Positions 33,661 to 41,868 of a DNA stretch of 51,219 bases are shown here, in pieces. Source of the DNA: Treponema sp. (GTDB lineage: Bacteria; Spirochaetota; Spirochaetia; Treponematales; Treponemataceae); the NCBI GenBank assembly GCA_017553635.1, contig JAFZKN010000018.1, forward strand, positions 1 through 51,219, written 5' to 3'. The translations under genes and the position numbers were made by a program. The notes under the pieces are model-generated. The model searched no databases. It saw only the letters and a program-made list of their open reading frames with translations, and was not told the origin of the DNA. Within the stretch, counting starts at the first letter, position 1. Each line of letters begins with the position of its first letter.

Positions 33661-36600
33661 ATGAAAAAATCAGTACTTTTATTTTTTAGTATATTTGCAG
33701 CTTTTATCTTTTTTTCATGCAATTTGAGTCTTGATGCAGATTCCAAGGGGGCAGATACTTATATTACGCTGAGTTTTGGAGATGAAGCTCTTGTACAGGA
33801 AAGATATGTTATCCTTCCGGATTTTGAAGGCAAGACTACTCTTGCTCAATTTAATATAACAAAGCTTAATGTTTATATGGATGATATGACAGGAGCTCCA
33901 TATGAGACTTTTGATATAGATCCTGCAGTAAATTCGATAAAAATTCTGGTTTCAAGGGAAGATCATATATTCCGGCTTGAAGGACTTGATCAGAACGGAA
34001 ACATTTTACTTAAGTCAGACGAAAAAGAACTTAAAATGGGAACTGGTTCAAATTTTTCTATACCGCTTATGCCTTACACGGAACATAATAACGGAGAAAA
34101 AGGAAGCGTAAATATAAAAATATTCTTTCCTCCAAAAACAGCTTCGACAGTTTCATATAAAATAAAGTGCGATGTAGATGGAACTTCGGCTTCTGAAATT
34201 CCTGAAAGCGGATTAGAAGTAGAGCTTGAAAATGTTGAAAAAGAGCAGAATTTTACAATCAACGATTTGACACCCGGCGTCCATAACATTAACTTTACGG
34301 TTTTTTCGAATTCTTACAGTAAGACAATTTCCTGCAATGCGATTGTTTATGCTAATTTTACAAGTTCAACGGTATACAGTAATTCAATTAAACAGGGTGA
34401 TTCTTTAACTTTTACTCATTCAGAAATGAAGCCGCTTACGATTGATGATTATGCAGTCTGTGTAAACGGAACAGGCGGCATATTTGATATGAGTGATGAT
34501 GAAGAAAATGATGGAAAAATATCGGGTACATTACATTGTATTGTGTATAATACTGTAAGTGAAGCTGTAAATTTTGTTTCTAATGCATCCGGCTGGAAAG
34601 ATGCTGATGACTATACGGTATATATAAGCGGACATGTTAAGGCAACTGATGAAGAACTTGCAGGATATGACAGCATGGTTAATGTTAATCTTTCCGGTAA
34701 GACAATAAATCTTGTCGGATGTTCTTCCGGAGCAGTTCTTGATGCAGATTCAAAAGCACGCGTACTAAAAGTAACTTCCGGAAATGTAAGGATAAAAGAT
34801 TTGACTTTGACTGGAGGAAAAGCATCCTCTGGCAATGGCGGAGGAATTAATATAGAAGGTGGAGCTGTTGAACTCTGTGATGGAGCAAAAGTTACAGGTA
34901 ATGAATGCACTGGCAATGGTAAAGGTGTCTGTGTCTCAGACGGATCTTTTAAAATTTCTGGAAGCGGATATGTACAAAGCACAAATGATATTTATCTTTC
35001 AGAAGGAAAAATAATAAACATAGAAGGTACTTTAACACCTCCGTCTGAAGCAGGTGGTGTTGTCGGTAAGATTACTCCTGAACTCTGGAAGCGTGGTACA
35101 CAGCTGCTTGGTGGCGCTGTAAGTGATAATATTTCAAAATTTGCACTTGATGGCACAAACTGGAATATTGCAGATCATACGACTTCCGGTGAACTTTATA
35201 CAGATTACAAAATATATGTTTCCGGCTCCGGAAAGGATTCTTCTTTTGGTACTGGAAATGATGATACCGGAGACGGAACAAAATCAAAACCATATGCTTC
35301 TATAAAAAAAGCAGTTGAGCAGTGCTGGTATGCATCAGAAGAATTTACAATTTGTGTATCAGGAATATTATCTGCTGCTCAGGAAATTCCTGCTGCCAGC
35401 GGAACAACAGGTCTTGCTTCTTCTATTATTATAGAAGGCTTTACAGGAAACAGCAAAGATATGATAGACAGGAACTTGTCAGCAGTTCCTGATTCTGGAA
35501 GCGGAAGCTGTCTTACTGTAAATACGATAACACCTGTAACAATTAAAAAGTTTAAGCTTACACGCGGCTACGCAGAAAACGGTGGCGGGATTTATTGTAA
35601 TAAAGCAAAAGCAAAGATAACTTTGGACGATGGGGCATTGGTAACATCGAATTATGCTAAAGAATGTGGCGGTGGTGTTTATATAGAGGGCACAGGTACT
35701 GGAGCAGATCAAAAAGCAACTTTTGAGATGGCGTCGACATCCAAAATAAGCGGCAATACTGCAAAATGTACTACATCTAATATATATGATATAGGTGGTG
35801 GGGGTGTGTATTTGAAATATGCCATTTTCAGCATGACCGATAACACTTCTGTAGAAAATAATAATGCTGATGTAACAGGTCTCCGTAAAGGTGGTGGAGG
35901 AATATGTGCGATCAGTTCTTGTAACTTAACCATGTCTGGAAATTCAGCAGTAAGCGGAAATTCAGCAGTAAGCGGAAATACTGGTGCATATGGTGGAGGT
36001 ATTTTTGCAGACCAGTATGTATATATATATATGTATGATAATGCAATTGTGGGAAGTGCTGCAGGCTCTGATATTGCAACAAGTAAAGATAATTCATCAA
36101 ATAGTGCTTCAAAGGGAGGTGGCATTTGTCTTTGTAATAGTTCAAAACTCTACCTTGGATCTGATTCAAAAGATTTAAATCAGACTTATGGTGTTTTATA
36201 TAATTGGGCAGAAACTAATGGCGGTGGTATATACTGTTCGAATAGTTCTGTTTACCTGAATTCTGGTTCGGTATCCAATAATGGAACCAGCAGTTCGGGT
36301 AAAGGTGGTGGCCTGTGTGGAGATACGGGTGGTGGCTCCAGTACGATAATAATTACGGGTGGAACAGTTTCAAATAATAAAGCTTTGTATGGTGGTGCAG
36401 CATTTCATCAAAAAGGAACGTTTGAAATTACAGGAGGAACCATTTCTGGTAATGTTTTATATTCTGGTGGTTTGGGTTCAGGAATTTGTGCTGAAGCTAA
36501 CATTAAGTTTGGTAATGATGCCTTAGTTTCATCTGATAATGATGTGTATTTGAAACGTTGTATGATAGAGGTTTCAAGTTCTTTGACAAATAATCAGGTT

Positions 36601-36747
36601 GCTACTATAACCCCATATGAATATGATACAAGCGTGCAGTTTATGAATACAAATGCTGCAGCGTTATATGCTTCTAAATTTAATGTTACCCCAGATGGTG
36701 GAACGTCATACAAAATAACTTCAGGAGGCTATTTGCAGCAGCAGTAA
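33661..36747 (+). CDS. Large Pmp-like beta-helix lipoprotein (GGGI repeats)
   Basis: A 1028-residue lipoprotein with a lipobox (IFFSC, Cys at about residue 20). Residues about 25-260 are a beta-sandwich region. The rest is parallel beta-helix with repeated GGGI/GGGV rungs (GNGGGINIEGG, ENGGGIYCNKA, ECGGGVYIEG, KGGGGICAISS, AYGGGIFADQ, KGGGICLCNS, NGGGIYCSNS), a pattern similar to chlamydial polymorphic membrane proteins. Two DXDTYITL-like and DTGDGTKSKPYASIKKAV segments open separate helix domains. No autotransporter barrel is present; the lipid is its anchor. AGGAG lies before the ATG, 11 nt after the previous gene. An 18-bp tandem repeat and a TA tract lie inside the gene. Confidence 0.8.
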   Translation: MKKSVLLFFSIFAAFIFFSCNLSLDADSKGADTYITLSFGDEALVQERYVILPDFEGKTTLAQFNITKLNVYMDDMTGAPYETFDIDPAVNSIKILVSREDHIFRLEGLDQNGNILLKSDEKELKMGTGSNFSIPLMPYTEHNNGEKGSVNIKIFFPPKTASTVSYKIKCDVDGTSASEIPESGLEVELENVEKEQNFTINDLTPGVHNINFTVFSNSYSKTISCNAIVYANFTSSTVYSNSIKQGDSLTFTHSEMKPLTIDDYAVCVNGTGGIFDMSDDEENDGKISGTLHCIVYNTVSEAVNFVSNASGWKDADDYTVYISGHVKATDEELAGYDSMVNVNLSGKTINLVGCSSGAVLDADSKARVLKVTSGNVRIKDLTLTGGKASSGNGGGINIEGGAVELCDGAKVTGNECTGNGKGVCVSDGSFKISGSGYVQSTNDIYLSEGKIINIEGTLTPPSEAGGVVGKITPELWKRGTQLLGGAVSDNISKFALDGTNWNIADHTTSGELYTDYKIYVSGSGKDSSFGTGNDDTGDGTKSKPYASIKKAVEQCWYASEEFTICVSGILSAAQEIPAASGTTGLASSIIIEGFTGNSKDMIDRNLSAVPDSGSGSCLTVNTITPVTIKKFKLTRGYAENGGGIYCNKAKAKITLDDGALVTSNYAKECGGGVYIEGTGTGADQKATFEMASTSKISGNTAKCTTSNIYDIGGGGVYLKYAIFSMTDNTSVENNNADVTGLRKGGGGICAISSCNLTMSGNSAVSGNSAVSGNTGAYGGGIFADQYVYIYMYDNAIVGSAAGSDIATSKDNSSNSASKGGGICLCNSSKLYLGSDSKDLNQTYGVLYNWAETNGGGIYCSNSSVYLNSGSVSNNGTSSSGKGGGLCGDTGGGSSTIIITGGTVSNNKALYGGAAFHQKGTFEITGGTISGNVLYSGGLGSGICAEANIKFGNDALVSSDNDVYLKRCMIEVSSSLTNNQVATITPYEYDTSVQFMNTNAAALYASKFNVTPDGGTSYKITSGGYLQQQ
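35938..35979 (+). repeat. 18-bp perfect tandem repeat in the Pmp-like gene
   Basis: Two identical 18-bp units (35938-35955 and 35956-35973) plus 6 bp of a third encode GNSAVS-GNSAVS-GN. Copy-number change would keep the frame and add or remove a beta-helix rung segment. Confidence 0.92.
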
Positions 36748-36806
36748 TAGTAACTGTATCTGCGATGCTTTTTCAATGATGCTGACTTACAGGCCACAAT
36801 GAGATT

Positions 36807-37958
36807 TTACATTTTTTTTAAGAGTTTTTTATGCTTATACATTTCGACGTCGGCTCTTTTTAAAACATCACCAAACGTTTTGTCGCTGTCCGGGTTATAA
36901 ACTGCAAAGCCTGCTGAAAAGGATTTCTTTTCAATAAGAGGTATGTCTTTTTTTATTTCAGAAACGGAAAAATCACCGATAGTATTTTTTATCTGTTCAA
37001 AATTATCAAAGTCATCATTTTGAACTATTACAACAAATTCATCGCCGCCGATTCTGAATACAGGGCTGTGTTTAAAGAAGTTGCATATTGTTCTGCAGCA
37101 TTTGATGATGTATTCATCTCCCTTGTCATGTCCGAACGAATCGTTTACCAGCTTAAGATTGTTAAGGTCACATTCACAAACTGCAAATTTAAGTTCTAAA
37201 GGATTTTGTGCAATGAGGCTGTCAAATTCGTGAACTCGGTTGTCATACGAAAAACGGCTCATTACTTTTGTAAGAGCATCATGGTTTGATATTTCCTGTT
37301 CAACTGTAATTTTTTCTATCATTGTATGACGCAGCATATTCTGAATGAAAATGTAAAGGAGAACGGCTGTTACGCAGATAGAAAGATAACCTGAATTAAT
37401 GCTTCCGTCTAATATGTTTGCTACCTGACCGATTAAAGTTATCGAAGCGATGAGAAGAAGGCATAAAAAATTTCTCAGTTTTGTTTTTATTCCGATTAAT
37501 GCAAAAACAACAAGAATATAGAAAAAACTTATTCCGCAGAAAAGAATGTAAAGCCAGTAACAGCTTCCGCGGTAGAAAGCGCTCGAAGAATCGATGTAGA
37601 AAATCATTCCGTTAAAAAGCGAAACTGTCTGCGCGATTACATTGAGCGCCATGACGATTATCATTGGTTTTATAGTGCGTTTCATTCCGCAGCTTCGTGA
37701 AAGAAAGACAGCAAGAAAAGGCGATATGCTGAATTCAATATAAGTAATAAACCAGTGGATTTTCTGAGGAGCACAGCCTGTTCTGTCAAACAGAACACCA
37801 AAGTATTCGCATAATACACCGGCAGCACAGATAATGAAAGTCAGGCGGAACCACTTAATGTCATCTGTGTTAAGTATTGTATTTTTGCCGACATCGATGG
37901 CAAGCGAGAGCATGCTGAGAATACATATTATTATTGTAACAGTATAATTGTGGTCCAT
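36807..37958 (-). CDS. Multi-TM diguanylate cyclase (GGDEF)
   Basis: A 383-residue protein. Six to seven hydrophobic helices occupy about residues 5-215 (for example YTVTIIICILSMLSLAI, FRLTFIICAAGVLCEYFGV, YWLYILFCGISFFYILVVFALI). A GGDEF domain fills residues about 220-380 with DALTKVMSRFSYD, CDLNNLKLVNDSFGHDKGDEYI and an intact active site FRIGGDEFVVIV, so c-di-GMP synthesis is expected. No inhibitory RxxD is evident in the usual place. ATG 37958 has GGAG 3 nt upstream; TTG 37967 is an alternative. A TATAAT lies at 37989-37984. It is convergent with the lipoprotein operon and no terminator is seen in the 59-bp gap. Confidence 0.9.
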   Translation of the reverse strand: MDHNYTVTIIICILSMLSLAIDVGKNTILNTDDIKWFRLTFIICAAGVLCEYFGVLFDRTGCAPQKIHWFITYIEFSISPFLAVFLSRSCGMKRTIKPMIIVMALNVIAQTVSLFNGMIFYIDSSSAFYRGSCYWLYILFCGISFFYILVVFALIGIKTKLRNFLCLLLIASITLIGQVANILDGSINSGYLSICVTAVLLYIFIQNMLRHTMIEKITVEQEISNHDALTKVMSRFSYDNRVHEFDSLIAQNPLELKFAVCECDLNNLKLVNDSFGHDKGDEYIIKCCRTICNFFKHSPVFRIGGDEFVVIVQNDDFDNFEQIKNTIGDFSVSEIKKDIPLIEKKSFSAGFAVYNPDSDKTFGDVLKRADVEMYKHKKLLKKM

Positions 37959-38042
37959 AAGCTCCAAAACTCAATCCACATTAATTATATATTTATTTTA
38001 CCAAAAAAAACAGTATTTTTATCGGGGAAATTCATAATTGTG

Positions 38043-38071
38043 TTGAAAAACATGGGCAAATTTACTAGAAT
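38043..38071 (+). promoter_or_regulatory. tpiA promoter
   Basis: TTGAAA (38043-38048), 17-nt spacer, TAGAAT (38066-38071). AAGGAG (38088-38093) lies 6 nt before the ATG at 38100. Divergent from the diguanylate cyclase gene, whose own TATAAT is about 55 bp away. Confidence 0.75.
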
Positions 38072-38099
38072 AAATCATTAGATTTTTAAGGAGATTCCC

Positions 38100-38849
38100 A
38101 TGGGAAGAACACATTATATTGCCGGAAACTGGAAAATGAACACAAACAAGGCAGAAGCAGTAGCTCTTGCAAAGGACCTTGTTGAACAGTTAAAGGGAAA
38201 AACAAACAAATACATGATTGGCGTACCTTTTGTATACCTCGATGCAGTTGCACAGGTTGTAAAGGGTTCAAACATCATTCTTGCAGCTCAGGACTGTGCT
38301 GCTACAGATAACGGAGCTCATACTGGTGAAGTTTCATGCGAAATGCTTAAAGACATCGGATGTGGCTGTGTAATTCTCGGTCACTCAGAACGCCGCCACG
38401 AAATCGGTGAATCTGACGAACTCATCAACAAAAAGGTCCGCAAAGCCCTCGCTTCTGGCCTTGAAGTAGACCTCTGTATCGGTGAACTTCTTTCTGAACG
38501 AGAAGCAGGAGAAGCAGAACAGGTTTGTGCTTTCCAGCTTTCTGCAGGTCTTGCAGGTGTTACAGAAGAACAGATGAAAAAAATTACAATCGCTTATGAA
38601 CCGGTTTGGGCTATCGGAACAGGTAAAACTGCAACTCCAGATGATGCACAGGCTATTCACAAGTTTATCCGCGGTTATATCGCAAAGCTTTACAACCAGA
38701 AGGTTGCAGATGAAGTAATCATCCAGTACGGTGGATCTATGAAAGCTTCTAACGCTCCAGAGCTCCTTGCTCAGCCAGATATCGACGGTGGTCTTATCGG
38801 CGGTGCATCTCTTAAAGCAGAAACATTCGTTCCAATCTGCGTGCTCTAA
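38100..38849 (+). CDS. tpiA: Triosephosphate isomerase
   Basis: A 249-residue glycolytic TIM-barrel enzyme that interconverts dihydroxyacetone phosphate and glyceraldehyde 3-phosphate. Motifs include AGNWKMN with the catalytic Lys (residue 13), the electrophilic His in ILGHSERR, the catalytic Glu and mobile loop in AYEPVWAIGTGKTA, and the phosphate loop GGSMKASN to GGLIGGASL. Codon use is highly biased like pgk and glyS. It has its own promoter and a strong ribosome site; a structured 3' region with a terminator follows. Confidence 0.98.
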   Translation: MGRTHYIAGNWKMNTNKAEAVALAKDLVEQLKGKTNKYMIGVPFVYLDAVAQVVKGSNIILAAQDCAATDNGAHTGEVSCEMLKDIGCGCVILGHSERRHEIGESDELINKKVRKALASGLEVDLCIGELLSEREAGEAEQVCAFQLSAGLAGVTEEQMKKITIAYEPVWAIGTGKTATPDDAQAIHKFIRGYIAKLYNQKVADEVIIQYGGSMKASNAPELLAQPDIDGGLIGGASLKAETFVPICVL

Positions 38850-38875
38850 TTTTTGTTTTTAAGTGAATTTAAATA

Positions 38876-38910
38876 AAGCCGTGCATTTTATTTTAATAAC
38901 TGCGCGGCTT
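38876..38910 (+). other. Large hairpin downstream of tpiA
   Basis: AAGCCGTGCA (38876-38885) pairs with TGCGCGGCTT (38901-38910) over 10 bp with one G-U pair and a 15-nt loop. There is no T-run. The right arm is part of a 12-bp direct repeat (GCGCGGCTTACA) that recurs at 38941-38952, and it can also pair with the nearby GGCCG. Confidence 0.6.
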
Positions 38911-38954
38911 ACAAGGCCGAGCTCTTTAATTTATTGAATCGCGCGGCTTACACG

Positions 38955-38984
38955 ACGCGTCCTTTTTTAAGGGCGCGTTTTTTT
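38955..38984 (+). terminator. Intrinsic terminator of tpiA
   Basis: ACGCGTCC (38955-38962) and GGGCGCGT (38971-38978) form an 8-bp stem with one G-T pair and an 8-nt loop, followed by a T-run to 38984. Confidence 0.88.
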
Positions 38985-39044
38985 ATGGACATGTTTCTAT
39001 TCTGAATTTATAATTATTAAAGAAATATGGAAAGAAAAGGGATA

Positions 39045-39692
39045 ATGATAAAATATTATACAACTAAACAGAAATTTCTTCGTTGTATTCCCGGGCTTAT
39101 TTTTATGCTTATAATAGTTTCTATTATATATTTGAGTGATAAACCATGGGAAAGGGAAAAACGTCAGGCAGAAGCAAAAATTCGTGCAGAGCGGCGTGAA
39201 AATTTTAGAAGTGAAAAACTGGATGAATTTTTTAATGACTGCCGAGTTGAATATAGCAAGGATGATTTTCCTGTAACTCACGAAATTGATTTTGAAAAAT
39301 TTGCATCTATAATTAAAAATGCAGAACATGAAAAAGAACATCCTTATAGATCACGCTTTTTCGGGCATATATATTTTATTGGTAATAAAGATAATGAATT
39401 TGCTGTTGAGTTGACATTTTTTGGTTATCAAGACGGTTATGTCAATGTTACTATATGCCAAGGAGAACCCGGAAAGGCGGATTATTGGTGGCATTATGCA
39501 TCAAAAGAACTTTTAGAGTGGGCTAAGGAAACTTTCCCCGAAAAATTTGAAGAAATAAGAGAATATCAGTTAAAAAATAAGCCGATATGGTTTTTTGGTC
39601 ACATTGCCGTGATTATTTTGCTTGGATTTGGCTTTTTGTACGGGCTCATGAATTGGGTAGCTGGTAAAACAACACGAAAAAAGATTATATAA
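39045..39692 (+). CDS. Hypothetical membrane protein with two TM helices
   Basis: A 215-residue protein I do not recognise. A membrane helix near the N-terminus (IPGLIFMLIIVSIIYLSD, about residues 13-30) is followed by a charged helical stretch (KPWEREKRQAEAKIRAERRENF), a soluble segment of about 130 residues with a beta-rich part (FFGHIYFIGNKDNEFAVELTFFGYQDGYVNVTI), and a second helix near the C-terminus (FFGHIAVIILLGFGFLYGLM). ATG 39045 is chosen for the AAGGG just upstream; ATG 39027 adds six residues but has no ribosome site. It stands alone between the tpiA terminator and the fusA promoter. Base use is more AT-rich than its neighbours. Confidence 0.7.
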   Translation: MIKYYTTKQKFLRCIPGLIFMLIIVSIIYLSDKPWEREKRQAEAKIRAERRENFRSEKLDEFFNDCRVEYSKDDFPVTHEIDFEKFASIIKNAEHEKEHPYRSRFFGHIYFIGNKDNEFAVELTFFGYQDGYVNVTICQGEPGKADYWWHYASKELLEWAKETFPEKFEEIREYQLKNKPIWFFGHIAVIILLGFGFLYGLMNWVAGKTTRKKII

Positions 39693-39726
39693 AGCGTTCC
39701 TATAAATCTTTACCTCCAAAAACCTG

Positions 39727-39755
39727 ATGACATATCACCAGAATTCCTTTATAAT
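39727..39755 (+). promoter_or_regulatory. Promoter of the fusA-like operon
   Basis: ATGACA (39727-39732; 5/6), 17-nt spacer, perfect TATAAT (39750-39755). The leader of about 50 nt contains CTCTT-TTTTT-AAGAG, a small hairpin, and a strong AAGGGG ribosome site before the ATG at 39814. Confidence 0.75.
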
Positions 39756-39813
39756 AGTAGAGTTATTGTATCTCTTTTTTTAAGAGGGCCCGGCAGGGTT
39801 TTAAGGGGAAAAT

Positions 39814-41868
39814 ATGTCATTGGAAAAAATGCGCAATATCGGAATCATGGCTCACATCGATGCCGGTAAAACTACAACTACAGAAAGAATTCTTTATTAC
39901 ACTGGAAAAATTCATAAAATAGGTGAAATCGACGACGGCCAGGCTACAATGGACTGGATGGCTCAGGAACAGGAAAGAGGAATTACAATATGTTCCGCAG
40001 CGACAACTACTTACTGGAAGGATTATCAGATAAATATCATAGATACTCCGGGTCACGTAGACTTTACTGCAGAAGTTGAGCGCTCGCTTCGGGTTCTTGA
40101 TGGTGCTGTAGCCGTAATCTGTGCAGTAGACGGTGTTCAGCCTCAGACAGAAACTGTATGGAAACAGGCAGACGAATTTAAAGTTCCGCGCATCGCATTT
40201 ATGAACAAGATGGACAGAATTGGCGCAGACTTTTTCGGCTCGATGGAAGATGTTCATAACAAATTTGGAATTGACTGTCTTGCACTGCAGATTCCAATAG
40301 GTGAAGGACCTGACTTTGAAGGCGTAATCGATTTATTAAAGATGAAGGAAATCCGCTGGGATGCTGAATCTGAAGGCGAGAAATTTACAGAAAGTGACAT
40401 CGACTCATCACGTCTTGATAAAGCAAATGAATGGCGTGAAAAACTTATAGACATGGTTGCTTCAAGTGATGATAAGCTTGCAGAAATTTATCTTGAAGGC
40501 GGTGAAATTTCTGTTGAACAGTTAAAGGCTGCAATCAGAAGCGGAACAATCAACAGAGCATTCGTTCCGTTTGTAATGGGAAGTGCTCGTCATAATCAGG
40601 GTGTTCAGCCTTTAATTGATGCTGTTGTTGATTATCTTCCAAGTCCTGTTGATATTCCTCCAGCAAAAGGAATGAGAATTAAAAAAGATTCAGAAGAAGA
40701 AATTGAAATTCCATGTAAAGACAGCGGAATGCCTGTCGGTCTTGTTTTTAAAATTCAGTATGACAGAGAAATGGGCTCACTGTGTTATGTAAGAATGTAT
40801 TCCGGAAAAATCAATGCCGGAACTCAGGTTTTAAATGTTGGAAAGAAAAAACGTGAACGCGTAAACAGAATTTTACGCATGCATGCAGATAAATCAGAAG
40901 CAATGGACAGCGTATCTGCAGGTGATATCGCTGTATTTATCGGACTTAAACTTGCACAGACCGGAGATACTTTAGGTTCAGAAGGACTTCCTGTAATTCT
41001 TGAAAGCGTAAAATTTCCTGAGCCTGTTATTTCTGTTGCCATAGAACCTGAATCATTGAGTGAACGCGATAAGATGAATGAAACACTTGAAATTCTTTCT
41101 AAAGAAGATCCGACATTTACTCATCACGAAGATTCAGAAACGGGTCAGCTTATCATAAGCGGAATGGGTGAGCTTCATCTTGATGTTCTTGTTACAAGAA
41201 TGAAAGATGATTTTGGAGTTAAGTGTCGTGTAGGTGCTCCACAGGTTACTTACCGTGAAGCTGTTACTGCAGAAGCAACTGCAAAAGAAGAATTTTCTAA
41301 AGTTCTTGCTGGTAAAGAAAATACTGCAGGTGTTACTGTTAAAGTATCTCAACGCGAGCAGGGAAGCGGAAACGATTATATATTTACTGCATCACGCAAG
41401 GATGTTCCTGATGAAATTATTGAATCAATTGAACAGAGTATAAGAAGCTCTCTTGATTCTGGAATACAGTACGGATATCCGTGTACGGATACAATGGTAG
41501 AAGTTACTGCAATCGATTATAACGAAACGACTTCTACACCGTTTGCATTTGCTTCATGTGCGGCAGCTGCTTTTGATAAAGCATGTCATGATGCAGCTCC
41601 TCAGCTTTTTGAACCTGTAATGAACGTAGAAATTTCCTGCCCTAAAGAATTTGTAGGGGAAGCAATGAGTCAGGTAACTCAGCGCGGCGGAATGGTTATG
41701 GGACAGGATTCTAAGGCATCGGGAGAACTTGTTCACGCACAGGCTCCTATGGCAAAGATGTTTGGTTTTTCTACAAACCTCCGTTCTGCAACACAGGGAA
41801 GAGCCTCATTTACTATGGAGTTCAGCCACTTTCAGCTTAAACCGGATGGATTAGCAGGCGCATGGTAA
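39814..41868 (+). CDS. fusA: Elongation factor G (spirochaete second-type EF-G)
   Basis: A 684-residue translational GTPase that drives ribosome translocation or recycling. The G1 loop AHIDAGKTTTTE, switch 2 DTPGHVDF, NKMD and GSA nucleotide motifs are complete, followed by domains II-V ending in FSTNLRSATQGRASFTMEFSHFQ. Spirochaetes carry two EF-Gs. The N-terminus here (MRNIGIMAHIDAGKTTTTERILYYTGK, QEQERGITI) and the QLIISGMGELHLD segment look closer, as I recall, to the type called EFG2 (Borrelia fusB), thought to act in recycling, than to the translocase. No flanking rpsL, rpsG or tuf genes are present. The next gene overlaps by 7 bp. Confidence 0.94.
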   Translation: MSLEKMRNIGIMAHIDAGKTTTTERILYYTGKIHKIGEIDDGQATMDWMAQEQERGITICSAATTTYWKDYQINIIDTPGHVDFTAEVERSLRVLDGAVAVICAVDGVQPQTETVWKQADEFKVPRIAFMNKMDRIGADFFGSMEDVHNKFGIDCLALQIPIGEGPDFEGVIDLLKMKEIRWDAESEGEKFTESDIDSSRLDKANEWREKLIDMVASSDDKLAEIYLEGGEISVEQLKAAIRSGTINRAFVPFVMGSARHNQGVQPLIDAVVDYLPSPVDIPPAKGMRIKKDSEEEIEIPCKDSGMPVGLVFKIQYDREMGSLCYVRMYSGKINAGTQVLNVGKKKRERVNRILRMHADKSEAMDSVSAGDIAVFIGLKLAQTGDTLGSEGLPVILESVKFPEPVISVAIEPESLSERDKMNETLEILSKEDPTFTHHEDSETGQLIISGMGELHLDVLVTRMKDDFGVKCRVGAPQVTYREAVTAEATAKEEFSKVLAGKENTAGVTVKVSQREQGSGNDYIFTASRKDVPDEIIESIEQSIRSSLDSGIQYGYPCTDTMVEVTAIDYNETTSTPFAFASCAAAAFDKACHDAAPQLFEPVMNVEISCPKEFVGEAMSQVTQRGGMVMGQDSKASGELVHAQAPMAKMFGFSTNLRSATQGRASFTMEFSHFQLKPDGLAGAW

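Noticed and set aside
35709..36125. 138-residue minus-strand ORF inside the Pmp-like gene
   Set aside because: Its Pro-rich sequence is the complement of GGG repeats; no start signal.
36748..36806. Terminator between the lipoprotein operon and the convergent GGDEF gene
   Set aside because: No stem longer than about 5 bp with a T-run on either strand was found.
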